A stretch of DNA of 64,000 nt from Mactromeris polynyma (Eukaryota > Mollusca > Bivalvia > Venerida > Mactridae), in assembly GCA_032209605.1 (NCBI GenBank), contig JASFXZ010000044.1:744001-808000 (forward strand), read 5' to 3'. Below are positions 21,054-36,000 of the stretch, piece after piece. Below the pieces are notes generated by a model. It was not told the origin of the DNA. It searched no databases and saw only the letters and a list, made by a program, of their open reading frames with translations. Both the position numbers and the translations under genes were made by a program. Position 1 is the stretch's first letter; each line of letters opens with the position of its first letter.

Positions 21054-24000
21054 GTGAGTTTCTTTCTTAATGAATACTGTCATGATAATCTGTTAAATCA
21101 AGTCCACAATATCACGGACCTATATACAGTCTGTATATAGGTCTGTATATAGGTCCGTGACAATATTAGACGTTAACATGCCCATTTAACCATGATAAAC
21201 ATTCATTATGTTGTTATTTTACTTTTAACTTCCCTTTTGCAGTAACCTACATAACCGGAAAATGTCAAAATGTGAAATAAATTATGTAGCGTCTTATTTA
21301 TGGTTTACAGATGTTTTCCCCCAGGACGTTTCTTCCCCAATATTGAAGTTTAAAGAAAAAGGTGCTAATGGGTGCTAAAAAGTTTCATAATTGGATTAAC
21401 ATCTCATTTATGTTGTTTGTTTAATGATTAAATTAATTTCGCCCCCAATATGACAATAGTACTTTAATGTTTTATGTATTATTTGTGAACAAAATGTATT
21501 CAAATCGCAATTGTTCATGATTTTAACTTAAACTTGGTTATACTTTATGTGAAAGATATATGTATAATAGTATGTGAGTTATAGTATAATAGTACTTCTC
21601 ATTCCAATTTAACATATTATAAACTGAAATATAATATTTTATTTACATTTATCAATTCCAGTTTTTTAAATCAAAATATACAGGGTGACACTTGATCTGT
21701 TAATTGATTATTAGGACTGTCAGTAGTTTTGACCTATAGATAACAAACAAGTATTAATAGGCAATTCCATGACTCTATATGAACAAAATAGGCAATTCCA
21801 TGACTCTATATGAACAAGATATGCAATAACATTTTCATGTTACATATGTTTTGATACTGTTTTGTTATAATATAGTAGAATACAGAATTTTTTCCTTCTG
21901 AAACAATCTGGCCAAAAATGTGGAAGATACAAATAAAATTATACACCCATGTATAAGAAGTGATTAAAATAAATGCATTTTATTTCAGTATTTAACATTA
22001 TTTGAAATCTGTAATTTGAGGGTTCATAGAATCGCGAAAAGCCGAAAGCACCGAATTTTAAGCGATTATATTTTACGTATTTGGAGTATGTATTCATTTT
22101 GTAAATTGTATACATTGGACGATAAGTATTATAATTAAATCCAGATATTAATCATTCTGTTCTGTTTTTAAAATCTCAATTTCACTTTTATTACCTTCTT
22201 TTCTTTTGCATTTAGTTTTTTTTAAATATATCTTAATCCATAAAAATCATAGAATTCTACATTAGTCCACTGCATAATTTTATCTTTAAACAAACAACAT
22301 TACATGAGATGTTAATCCAATCAATCCAATTATGACACCTTTTTCTATAACACCCATTAGCACCTTTTTCTTACATATATTGGAGGAGAAATGACCTGGG
22401 GGGAGAAATGACTAGGGGAGAAACATCTAGGGGAGAAACGTCTAGGGTGAGAAAAAGCTGGATACCTTATTTATGTTAGCATCTTTCGTGGTATTTTTTT
22501 GTATGTGAGGTGTCCAGAAAATATATTGGTACTTGGGTATGCCTGTTTGTTTAAGGTTTTCATTCAAGTTGTTACAAATTTGTTTACATCTATGATCTAG
22601 CGATGTTTTATGTCAACTTAATTGTGGAATGATGTACGAGATCACGTAGGCTTCATCAAATACTTAAATGGTATTTAGGTCTTTGGTGCCATCTACTTGT
22701 TCGACTTGAATGACTGAAAGTGAAATGGCTTATTTTTGTTGATATTTTATAGTTGCCATCGTATCTGGGGAGCTGGGCAGGGATGAGGATAACATTTACC
22801 ATACTGTACTTAAGGTTCTATTGTATTTACCAGGGAGCAACAAATAATATTAGCAACAACAAAAAGTAGTTGAAAAGATAATTGATGAGTTTGTATTAAG
22901 TCTGAACTTGTCCCTAAAATAGTTGTCATTCTTAGTTAATTAAGATCATTTATTGAAATGGTCTACATTTGTGTTCAAGCTGAACATTTAAGTTAATTTA
23001 GCATCAATTATAAGCATTGTCACCAATGCTGGGTCACCAGTTTTAAGGAGATATCAAATTCTTATATCCTTGTAAAGTCTGATGTAAACAATTTCCAGTC
23101 CAGTGCAATAACACAATGTACTTTTCAAATAAGAGTCGCCAGTCCTAGTTTTAAATCATTTTGCAATGTTTTATAATTTGGTCAGGTTTATAACAAGTAC
23201 TAGTGCCTGTTGAAATTACTTAGTCATAGTGGCTGCGACCAATCAGAACAATGACGAAAAATTGTCTACTAGAGTGACCTGGTATTATGGGATATCTTGA
23301 AACTCATTAAATGTGTGTCTTTTTGACAGTTGATATGAGAAATGTAGATTAAAATGCTTGTTTATATAAAATTAAGATATGAAAAGCCTGATCTTTTAAC
23401 TATGAAAATTCCCAAAATTGGAGTTGAAGCGAATATAGTTTTCCCAAATTGGCAAATTTTAGGACACAAATTTTCCCAATTGATCTAGGGTATTTTTTCC
23501 AAAATGAACAAGAAAAAAGCCTGAATGGAAACTGTATAAATTGTGTCTGTTCAATCTCACCTATGTTATTTGTTTCTTCTTTTCAGATCAATTTGAACTG
23601 CAGCATCTACAGATATTTTGGAGAAGGTAAGTGAAAACCAAAAAAATTCAACCAAATTTACCAATTAAAATTTTACACTTGTCAATGTCCTAGAAGACAA
23701 CCAATCGAAAGATGAAGTGTTTATTTTATGCTTGATTCATTGGATTTCGCTTATTGGATTGCAGCTATTAAGGATTCACAAAAATCTCAAGTCATATTTT
23801 TACTCAAATTTAAGTTTTCCCTCAAATTATTTGAGATTTAACTTAAATGCTATTGACTTAGAAATTTTTGGGAAATCGCAACTCGAAAGTTGAGTTTTAG
23901 TAGAATTAATTTGGTTTGAGACTGTTGTGCCAATAAAGACTTGAGTTTGAGCTGATCTTAGTTTGAGGGAATCCTGAAAACGACATTCTTACATGATAAG

Positions 24001-27000
24001 GGGACTGTTTAGTGTTTACATAATCTGATGACCAGAGAATATAGATTGAATACATTTCAAAACAGTATTTCAAGGGTTCAGTGCAAGACTATCCTAACTC
24101 CTATGTATTTATATAGGAGTTAGTATAGTTTTGCACTGAACCCTCTATTTATACAGTGTTACCATACAAACAACACAGTGAGCCATACATGTCTGATTCT
24201 CTTGTACATATTTATGTTGTCTGATTAACCTTTGAATTGTTACAAACAATGGAAGAAAAAGTCTGATCAATGCAGCTTCACATGAAATATAACCCATGTT
24301 TAATAGTGTGCCATATGATCACTTAAGTGCAGTGTTTATTTAGGCATGACAAAATAATTCCTTTGTTTCTGATTCATTGCTTTTCTAAAAGATATTGAGT
24401 TGGTGAGTTGCTGAATCTTCATTTGATGGAATGTTTTTACATATATGCTGTATTGAGGCAAGAGTCACAGTTTTTCATATGATGTATAGAGGCAAGACAT
24501 TCTGTTTTTCATATGCTGTATAGTGGCAAGATCCTCAGTTTTACATATGTTGAATAGAGGCAAGACTCTCAGTTTTACATATGTTATATAGAGGCATGCT
24601 CCTCAGTTTTACATAATTATGTTATACAGAGGCATGCTCCTCAGTTTTACATAATTATGTTATATTATTATAGAGGCATGCTCCTCAGTTTTACATAATT
24701 ATGTTATACAGAGGCATGCTCCTCAGTTTTACATAATTATGTTATACAGAGGCATGCTCCTCAGTTTTACATAATTTTTGGCTCCTGAAAAGATTGCAGA
24801 AGAGTGTCATAAATAATATGAATGTGTCCATAGGAAATGGATGCCACTAATCAGCTTTGCAAGGGTAAATAATTGGAAATAAGGTGAAAAGGGACCACAA
24901 CTCCACAAAACATTGGTAGATTGTAACCAAATTCAAACCTGTATTTTATTATAATATACCTATACATGCATGTGCCCAATAGGAACTGAATCCATCCACG
25001 AATATACAAAGAATTTTTGTGAAAAGTTGGCATCTGGCCTGTTAACATGTTTTAATTAAAACTTATGCAAACACACCAGAGAAATTAATAGAGATATTAT
25101 ATTAAAGAGGAAGATAAACTTACTCTTAAAAATAATTGAGCATGATAAATTGATAGCTTGATTCAGTGAAGTTAATGGACAGGCTTGAGGAAAACAAGAT
25201 AATTGGCCTAGTGTTCCATTATATAGCTGTCTTTGTATGATAACAGAGCATGGGTCCAAGTGAATTAATTAAAAAATGCATATCAACATTGGTAACCTAA
25301 AGGGATCCTCTGTATAAATGTTTTGAAAATCAATTTGCTTTTTGACAACATGCTGTAACCCTTTCCTGGAGTTTAACGTGTCTGTGGGTTGGATAATCTT
25401 TCTTCTGTAAATTTTGTTCCAATGTATATGAAACCAATTTTGAGACAGAACACACAGTATCATAAACACTGACAGCCTTTTGTACATGCATTGTATTTTG
25501 TTTGGTACATACTTACTGCCTTTGGTATTGTTTTAATGCATTCTGTCTGGTAAACACTGACTGACTTTGGTACATGTGGGTCTGGAAAGCACTGACTGAC
25601 TTTGGTACATGTGGGTCTGGAAAGCACTGACTGACTTTGGTACATGTGGGTCTGGAAAGCACTGACTGACTTTGGTACATGTGGGTCTGGAAAGCACTGA
25701 CTGACTTTGGTACATGTGGGTCTGGAAAGCACTGACTGACTTTGGTACATGTGGGTCTGGAAAGCACTGACTGACTTTGGTACATGTGGGTCTGGAAAGC
25801 ACTGACTGACTTTGGTAAATGTTTTGTCTGGTAAACACTGACTGACTTTGGTAAATGTTTTGTCTGGTAAACACTGACTGACTTTGGTACATGTGTTGTG
25901 TGGTAAACCCTGACTGACTTTGGTAAATGTTTTGTCTTGTAAGCACTGACTGACTTTGGTAAATGTTGGTCCGATTAACACTGACTGACTTTGGTAAATG
26001 TTTTGTCTGGTAAGCACTGACTGGTACTAGTTTCCTCTGGTAAGCAATGACTAACTTTGGTACATGTTTCCTCTGGTAAGCAATGACTAACTTTGGTACA
26101 TGTTTCCTCTGGTAAGCAATGACTAACTTTGGTACATGTTTCCTCTGGTAAGCAATGACTAACTTTGGTACACACTCCTTGCAGTATTTATTAAGACTCA
26201 ATTGAAATTTGAACAGAATATTTTAAGATTACTGATATTGTGTCATAGGACATGGTGGCAATTGTACTTGATAAAGTAGGTAGAAAGTCATTCGAAAGTC
26301 AAATCTTTTAGCAACAAACACTGGTAGTCACAGTTTGGTGCCCTATATATATAGCTTGTTGTGTCTAAATGTTTTGCAGTTTTCTAACATCTGTACTCTA
26401 AAAACATAAATGTATGTATATTGTCAAAAGATTGCAATCTTATGAAAGTCCTCCATTAGCATATTTGAATATCTTCCTGTCTTTTGTGCATAGGCTTTGT
26501 GTTTATTTTAAACTGGGTCCAAAATGCAGTCAACAAATATTTTTTTAGACACTGATAGTTGAATTCTTTTCAGTTTAAAGCATAATACGCAAATATTTTC
26601 CGTGCTTCTGAAACAAGATACAGAACAAACACCATACAAAACAGGGTCGTTGCCAGCTCTCTAGAAAGACTTGAGGTGGGGAAGAGGGTCTGGTTAGGTA
26701 TTTTCGCCCCCATCCAGAAGCCAAAGTTAAAAAAAAGGGAGCTGTAATCTAAATTGCAGTTTCTTTTACAAATATTAGTGAAACAAAAATTCTAACCACA
26801 TTACTATGCTTTCTTTACTCGGTAAAAATGGGGGTAACCCCCTGTGCTCCCTTTTCGGGACCTAGATGAAGCATAATCATGTGATGATATAAAGTGAAAC
26901 AAGGCCTAAAATTGTGTTTGGTTCCTGTAACTTGCTGGGAAACAATTAGGTCAATTGGAAGGAATTTATTTTTTATCACTTTTTTTGTAATATGTTTTAA

Positions 27001-30000
27001 CGGCAGTTGCATAAGAACGGGGATTGCATTACCTAACATGCAGGATGTTTTACCCATAAAACTTGGTATTGGTTCAGTAAAACGTGTTGATTGGTCGTGA
27101 AAGTTACAGGAAACATATGATATGTTTTTTAGGCCTTATTGCGCATCTTGTTTACGATGGTTTACTCGCCTTTTGAAATTGAATCATTGTGTAAAATTGT
27201 ATTGGTAAGATGTGGTAAGTTGATGTTATCTATCTGTCATGTTTACGTAAAATTTGAAGTATTTAGACACAAACAACTGCACGGATCAGACTCTTAAAGA
27301 ATTTGAAAGAAATTTTTGTATATTTTGTTCTTCATTAGTCTTGAGAACTACGGTACCTGTATATTGATGGGTTCTTAATAAGACTTCTGGTAAGTCTGTT
27401 CTCCAATATGAACTATAAAAAGGCAATTGACTATTAACTATATATGTATAAAAAAATATTTTTTATCTTAAGTGGGATACAACAGCCCCTAATGCTGACC
27501 CCCACCTCCTCCGGGACAACCCTGCTGAGATTTGACTCATGCTTAGTATTTTTCGTTGCTTGTGGGTTGAAAAGTATTCTGCAAACTTTTATTTGATAGT
27601 GATGTATATATATGTTAGTGTGGCAACGGCTCGCTTATATAATAATGTATCTAATGACTGTATACAAGGTTGTAAACTATGTACTTGACAGAAAATGTTT
27701 AAAGGCATTTTATCTGATTAATAGTAGTCAAACAAAGTTATTTTTCAAACGTAATATGTCACTATTGAAGATAACGTACAAAATTGTGATCCTTTATATT
27801 TACTGGAATTCTTGGGAGGTACTGATTTATGGATCATTATGAAATATAAATCTCTCATAGTCATCATGGCATGCAATCATTCTCATTATTCAGACATTCA
27901 AAAGAATATGGGTGACATTTTCACTCCAAATTTCACGAATTGTGATAACAATGATATTCATTTGAACTCAAATTGCATTTTTGATATAAGTACTCAAGTA
28001 AAAACAGTATTTTATTGAATATTGTCAATTATGGTATTAAAGGCTAATACGTCACATTGATAGATCTTAGATACTGTACTTAAGTTATGACAATAATTTC
28101 CATAACCTTATCTAAAAAGGGCTGACCTTCCTTGTCTTCTCTTCCTTTCATTCATGACCCCTAAATCATGCTTCCTCTCTTATCAACATAAAATTCAATT
28201 TCATTCTTTGTTGGGTCAACAGGTTCCGACTATATATGTAGTAAATAACAATTTATCTTGTGACCTTTCCCTAATTGTCGTCGGATTCCTCAAATTTAAT
28301 TTTGATTGGTTTAAAGATTTATTAAGTGTCATCCACTCGAAGATATTAATGTACAAGGTTAAGGAACCTACACCTTATCTATGACAAAAGTCTGATGTAA
28401 CGAGGAAGCGTAAATAAGAACGTATCAATATTCTAGTACAAAGTACTACATTTTTAGGAATGTTACATTAAATCTGATAATGTAAACTAATCTAATGGCC
28501 GAGATAGGTAAAATTGAATGATTTTCAAGTGCACTTCCTTAAGACTTCCAAGAAGCTTCTTGTTATTTCAGTTCATTTGAAACCGATAGAAAAATGCTAT
28601 AAATAGAGCAGTTTGGGTTGGACAGCGAATCTGTCTTGTCTGCATAACATGATTAATTAAGTAGCAGACCAACTTTTTTCGAACTCACCTTTGGAAATAA
28701 AGTCAGTAAGATAATAGATATACAGGAAAACCTCAATAATAAGACCACCCTTGGGACCCTTGAAAACGGGTCTTCTTATTGAGGTGGTCTTAGTATTGAA
28801 TCGAAGAAAGAGCAAAACAGTCCATTAAGTGAACTCGAAAATTGTGCTCCCCGTGGATACGCTATTGGTTATTTCACGGAACACTTGTCAAACAATCGAT
28901 ATTCGAGTGATTCATTTCAAGCGATTTTGCAATGTCATGTTGTTTCATATGAGATTTGTTAATGGTTATAAATACTATATCCGAAACTTCATACTTTGTG
29001 TCAAAGAACGGGTTGAATTTATTAGTTGTTCAAGTGGACCAGGATGTAAGGCGAGCTGCTTATGAATAGAATTTAATACTGGTAATAGGAGTATTGTCAG
29101 TACATGGCTAATGTTTATAATGTTGTATCGTAAAACCTTACTTAGAGACAACCTCGATATAAAAGACCGTGACCTCGATATAAGAAAAAAAATCTAGTAC
29201 ATTTTCACTGTTTTGCCCTTTATTCAACCTCAAATTAAGACCCCCTCAATATGAAGACCAGTTTTCAAGGGTCCCAAGGGTGGACATATTATTGAGGTTT
29301 TACTGTACTTTACAACATATGAATACAATTTGAATTGACTTGGCTTGAACAAAGAATTATTCAATGCAGTAAATTACTTCTGTATTTCAACTGTTTCTCA
29401 TAACTTTGTATGTTAGACAGTAAAACCTCACTTAAGAAAAATTAAGTCATTTACATGAGGGTGTATGTATATGAAGTATCACTTATATTTTTTACAGAGC
29501 ATATTACTTTTGATTATATTTCCTTTTGATATCACTAGCACTTTCTTTTTAAGAAAAACACTAACAAATGATAATATAGGCTCATCTTGAACTAAAATAA
29601 ATAAACTTGAACATGAGTGGAATTTGTGACCCCTTAAAGCAAGTAGGTTTAATCTTGAAACTTGAAAATCTTTAAAATGGCACGGTAAAACTTTGTAATA
29701 TTTTTCATTTAGTTGTCTCATGTGATCCAGAAACTTATGGAAACAGTTCAGTTAAGATCATTGATGATGAGTATTAGAGTGGTCTGACCATAAATACCAC
29801 CTTGAAATTAGGACCACATCATGAATTAGATGTTGTGATATCTTGTTATGTGATATTGCCTACCACGCATGTACTCAATGATGGACGCCCCCACAACAAA
29901 ACCTGAATTAGTGATGAATGTTATGATATCAAGTATTTCCCAATAAAATTATGACGTCAGATACTTAGCGCTTTCTCGGAAGTGTCTTGGTTGCGAAATC

Positions 30001-33000
30001 TTGACTTGTAGAATTAAATAATCTTTAAAAAAATGTTTATGCGTGTCATGAAATATTTTTTAAAAAAATGAATTTTTTAAGAATTATGTACATTTGAGGA
30101 AAGTGTTTCTGACGCCTTGATATTTTTCGTTCTTAATATTTGAATTGCTATAAAAAAGAAAAGCAGATGTCCGATTTTAATTTTTAATTAAATGAAACTA
30201 GAAAAATACATCTGTTAGAAAATGTATAAATCTGAAAATGGATTTTTGGTCACTAGTTCAGGTTTAGTTGTGCAACAGCTCATGTTTTTGTTTAGCTTGT
30301 TGCAAGGCGTATCAACGCCGGGCATATATTGGTTACATTAGAACTGTGAACTGTTGTAATGGGCTCGCGCATGCGGTGTATTAGCCGTTACTCTGGATTA
30401 CCTGCCTCTACCACTCTGTTACCATTTGAATTATATAGTATGCAGGGAACCATATATATTAACCATTAGCTCTAGGATATTACCGTACCACTTGGTTACT
30501 CTACGTAGTTGGGTCAACTTTTTAACTGTCTATAATGTCCATTAGTGCCCACAACAGGTTCGACAAGAAAGAAATATAGACAAAAAAGCAAGATAACCAT
30601 GTTTGTAAATTACACTTCATTGTTGGGGATTAATAGGCGGACAATCATTGATTGATTGTTTTTAAGGATGTCAACGAGTATCCGGATATCCGGATATCCG
30701 CATTCCGTTCCGAGTATCCGAATCACAATTTGGCATTCGGATACTCGTTTAAAATTACGAAATATTTGACTCTCAGTATCTTTAACGACCAACAATTTAT
30801 TTTAACACCTATAACAATAGAATCAATTCGATACCGTGTGTCATATTGTTTATGGTCTTCTTTGCACATCGGTGTCTTTGTGAGATACCCTAAAGCGTGA
30901 TAATCACTGCGGCGTATATTAAAGTATGTTTTTCACGGGACTAAAACCCTACTGGACCCCAAGTATAAACGACTTCCTTTCCTGACTTCTGAACAACGTA
31001 AGGCCACTCGTGACATGTTGGAGAACAGGATTGATGAAATACCGTTAAGAATGCCACCACGTGATAGTGAATGCGTACAACAGCCCAAAAGACGGAAATT
31101 GGACTTTTTGATGTTTGATACAGCAGAACAAGATAATTGTGACGAGGTCATGAGTTACATTTCGGAAAAGGTTTCGCATGATATTGATGCGTTAGTGTGG
31201 TGGAAAAACAATGAACACAGGTTTCCGAAAATTGCTGTTATCGCAAAAAGAGTCCTTTCAGTCCCTGCTACCTCTGTGCCATCAGAACGGATTTTTTCTG
31301 CTACTGGACTCTTAATTAACAAACTGCGAAACCGACTTTCCAGTGATTTAGTTGACAATATCATTTTCTTGAACAAGAACAAAGTGTCAGTAACAGAGGT
31401 TTAAATGTGGATTTAATGAACATTGAAATGGTCAGATACAGTGTTGAGGAGTGATTTCGTGTTGTACATATTTTCATTTATTTTGTGATGTGTCCGTACC
31501 ATGTAAATATTGTTTTGTGATTTGTCCGTACCATGTAAATATTGTTTTGTGATTTGTCCGTACCATGTAAATATTGTTTTGTGATTTGTCCGTACCATGT
31601 AAATATTTAATGTTTCATGTTCTGTCTATCTGTTGTATGTTTTATATGTTGTTGTTTTTCGTTATTTAATTAGTATGCATGCAATTAAAAGATAAAGCTG
31701 CAGTTTAAGAGTTTCTTCATTGTCTTTAGTTGAGTAATACATAATCTGTTTGTTTGTAAGTTTGCGGTACTTACAAATTTATACCGTATGGTACACAATT
31801 AGATCTACCGCAAAAATACAAGCAAACAGTATGTACCAGTTGTTCTACAGAACAGGCTTGATACGTAAAAGCAAACTCCATCTCAAGTGGATACATCATA
31901 TCATTAATCATGCTTTGAACACGACACAAGGAATCATCATCAGTTAGTACTACGTACCTGGAGATTTAACATCACATGAGTTCGCAAATATCTCTCAAAA
32001 TTACAAATTTCATCAATCTACAAGTTTCGTCTGTTCACTACATAATGATGTCTTTAGTGAATAAGCTAAACTTGTTAGAGTGAGCAAATCTGTATTTTAT
32101 TGATAACATTTGGAATTCTTGTGTAAACATTAATCAAGGCTCACACCAAAACAAAGGGAGATCACTGCGCAAGAGTTTGTCAAAACGAAAGTACACAATC
32201 ACACGGAGTTACCTACCTTTATGAACACATGCTCTCAAAATCAGATAAAACTGTTATAAGAAATCAAATATTAACGATTTTAAACTCAGAGTACACATTA
32301 AATATTTCGATAACTTCGGAAATTCAATGAACTGGAACCTAGCTGACTGCATGCACAGTAAGTTTGTTTGGTGCAAATAGATGATTTAAGTCGCGAAATT
32401 ATGTGACATTACAAGCAAATCGTTAACATTTCGATAATTTTTGTTCCGAGTATCCGGATATTCGTTCGGATGGCGTTCCGAGTATCCGGATACCAATTTT
32501 GGTATTCGTTGACATCCTTAATTGTTTTCAATTAAAACAGTCGACACTTGATATAAAACTAATCAAATTGTGCTGTAAGCTGTGGGCAGATTAGACCGGC
32601 AATCCTCTGCATTATCTCATCATAATGATTGCTGATGCACTGTTATCTGAATCATGGTGTAGAAATCAATATTTTTCTTTCATTATTACGGTAATATGCT
32701 TGTAATGGTTTAACAAATCATTACAAAATAATATTATAATGCGAGGAGGGGGGATGACTGGCAGATTGTTGTTCCTCCTATCATGCAGTTCATCGCTTGG
32801 AAAACCTCACTTTGTTTGTCTGTTTGAACAGTCTTCCTCAAAACTGTTAACATGACTTTATTTCCTTGCTATCGAGTGTTTGTCTGTTGCAGAATAGTGT
32901 CCACTGACTTTAAGACCAAATAAAAACTGTGTGTGGTTCAGATGAACACACGTTATTCTCTAAGGGGGCATTCTTTTCATTAATTTGCTTTTGATTTATA

Positions 33001-36000
33001 CGGTCATAGATATGGACAGCTGAAAGTTTGAATATGGTACCCGGTATTCATCTAGTAAAAAAAAACCAGAAATTATTACTGCCCCTGTGAAAAGAACTGT
33101 TACAGTTCATGAATTATTCATGAAATATTCATGAATAGTTCATGTTCACAATTCATGAAAATCTTTAATGGACATTTCATTGCCAAACATTCTTGAATTG
33201 TTCATGAACTATTCAATAACCCAGTATTTTATGTTCAGTTCATTACAGGTTCATGAACACAAAGGTTCATGAACAGTTCATGAACTTTTTCCTATACAGC
33301 ATCATAATCTCATTTAGACTTCATGTTCTGGACATGAATTGTTCAAGATGCTAAATAGCTAATTACTTGAACAGTTCATGAACTATTCAAGGTAAGTCAT
33401 ACATCATTGGTTGAAGTATTCTGTCCTTTCCCTTCTATATATATGGTAACTAAACACAATTGAAATAAATTTCTAAATTGTATAATGTATGTTAAATTTA
33501 ATTTCACAGCAGTTGCATGTTATGATATTCTAGGCAATCCTTCACTATATATTTTTTAATGGTGTTTTTATTGGGGGAAAAAAATGTAATTATTGATAAA
33601 GGGACGTAATTTACTAAAATAATTCAAAATATTTAAAAATGTTAGTTGAAGTCTTGGAAGTGACATAATTTCGCAACAGTGTCAATGATAATACTTTTGA
33701 AAGAAATAACAAAATTGCAAATATAATTTAGGCAGCATTCCTGTACTGTCCATGACAAGTTAACTCAACAGAAATCCACAAAATCTATCAGGGGCTGTGC
33801 AAGGAACATGGTTTAACTCTGTGTATAGCTATCAAGTACACCGTACATTTCTTAGTGCTGATCGAGGGATACAGCTTTGTTATAGAGATTTTTTGTCAGA
33901 GCACAGCCTAGTCAAGACGGCCATACCACAACCGCTCCCTTAAAGCCTACCATCCATGTACATTATATATATACTATTTATGACTTGTAACTTTCATTTT
34001 ACATTAAAATTATCACAGATTTGGTAAATGGAATAATTTTTAAAATGTCATTATGAAACTGTTTAAGAACTTTTATTGAACCATTAAATACATTTTAGTT
34101 CATGAACATAATTCAAAGACTGTTCATGTCCAAAAATTCATGAACACAAATGAAGAACTGTAGAAGACCAGTTCATGAACTATTCTTGAGTTCATGAACT
34201 GCATTTCACTGGGGTGCCTAGCTGTGTGCTCCATTTATTTTTGAATAAAGGATGAGAATCAAAATTGTATATTTTCTGGCCTAAAAGACTCAATTTAAAG
34301 GTACCACAAAAAGTGGAAGTGCTCTCCCAATGACAATTACTTCAAAACTCACACATGTCTACTTCAGTTTTAGGAGAATTCTACTACTAGTGTAAATGTT
34401 CTGAATTCTTATTAAAGTTTTATTGACCAGTCTTAATTTTGCACTACCTTGACTTCATTGGCCCTGAATCAATCTTTAACTCACTAGAGCACATGCATGC
34501 AAGGTGTTCATGAATATGAAATAATACACACACAGAACTTGTTCAATTGATAATAAGGATATAATGGTGGTGATACTTATAGAATGATGATGATGATGAT
34601 GATGTTGTAGATAATGTTGATAATGGAGGTAGTGGTGATGATGATAATATTGATGATGATGGTAATGTTGATGATGATGATGATGATAATGGTGGTGGTG
34701 ATGATGATAATGGTGTCGATGATTGTAATGTTGTTGATGATGATATATATGGAATCTATCTACTTCCAACTTGAATATAAATATACATACAGGCTGTGTT
34801 TACATTTACATGAAATAAGAGGCTTCTTTGTATGCGAGTCTTCATATATTGACAGTACAGTCTAACATGCCGTAATATCTAAACAGAAATAACAGTAATT
34901 TGAATGTAGTACATTTATTAATCTCATTGAAATTTTATGATATTTAAATGCAATATATGATAACAAAATTTTATGATATTTAAATGCAATATATGATAAC
35001 AAAAATTAATTTGTTAATGTCCCTTATTCATATCAACTTAGATATTTTGGATGTTGTCAATAGTTTGTAGTGGTTGCTTCGGGTTCATTCCTGTTAGTGA
35101 CCACCATGGACAGAACAGGTCTGTATTTGAAATACCAGTTTGCCTGCTTATCTAGCCATGTCATTTTGTATCCCAATTAATGTGTCTGCAATAAACGTGA
35201 TGGTATAATCTTCAGTATTATCTCGATCCAAACAAAAACTGTTAGTGTAACAACGAATAACTGTTAATTAGCAAACACAATCTGTCATGAATGGACTGTC
35301 CAATCAAAAGCATTTCATTGAGATAGCCATTTTGATTGAATAGATAACGTTTGTTTTTAGAATGTTCGGCACCTGCTTTGAGAGCTGAATTTCCGGGCAT
35401 GTATGAGACAAATTCATCAAGTTTCCCAGGAATGCCAGGCTCCCTGGATATTTCTGCCAGATACAAATATAGGCCTGATAAAAATAAGTACAAGCCGGAA
35501 GCCAACCTCACGTTTACTACACCACAAAGTGGTAAGTGACAAAATTGAAGTTGAATTCAGTATTATTTACATTCAGTTCATTTCGCCTTTTGTATTATTT
35601 TAAGATATATGCCTGTGTCCCCTTAAAAGCAAATGTTTTGTTTATGACTGTCTTTAGATGGTGCCTCCAACTATCTATCTTGTGGTTCATCTTCAGCAAA
35701 TCTGCTTTAGAACTTGAAGTACCAGTCAAAGAAATCAAGCTTCTGATTGGTTGATTATAGGCAATATTAAAATTGACCAATGGCACAGCTGCATTCTAAG
35801 ACTGGTCACCAAATGTGGTATAACTTTGAGCCCAAGCCTGCTTATTGTCTGTTTCCTGTGCTGTGAAACTTTTTATAGGGGGGGGGGCTTTCTGATAAGG
35901 GGTACTGCAGTGGAATCCTGATTAGAAAGTTGTGGGTTTAAGCCCCCCATTGTATGAGGTTTTATTTTTTAACTTTAATGACAGTCCCTGACTTTGGTGA

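Larger units (their letters stand above)
30663..32520 (+). mobile_element. internally deleted hAT element with intact ends
   Basis: The left end TAAGGATGTCAACGAGTATC and right end TATTCGTTGACATCCTTA are inverted repeats with subterminal TATCCGGATA motifs. The element is flanked by the 8-base direct repeat ATTGTTTT (30655-30662 and 32521-32528), the hAT hallmark. At 1858 bp it retains only the C-terminal part of the transposase. It lies in intron 2 of the IL-17R-like gene, same strand. Confidence 0.93.

Noticed and set aside
25460..26201. Long overlapping minus-strand frames with Cys/Gln/Ser repeats
   Set aside because: They read through the 35-bp minisatellite in several phases at once; a 35-base period shifts frame each unit. 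No start context, splice signals or domain.
31015..31404. Treating the hAT remnant as an intact host gene
   Set aside because: It lies inside a TIR-bounded element with an 8-bp target duplication and lacks the catalytic region, so a domesticated gene is not supported here.
34476..34865. His-rich and Met-rich frames
   Set aside because: Direct product of the GAT/ATC trinucleotide repeat on either strand.
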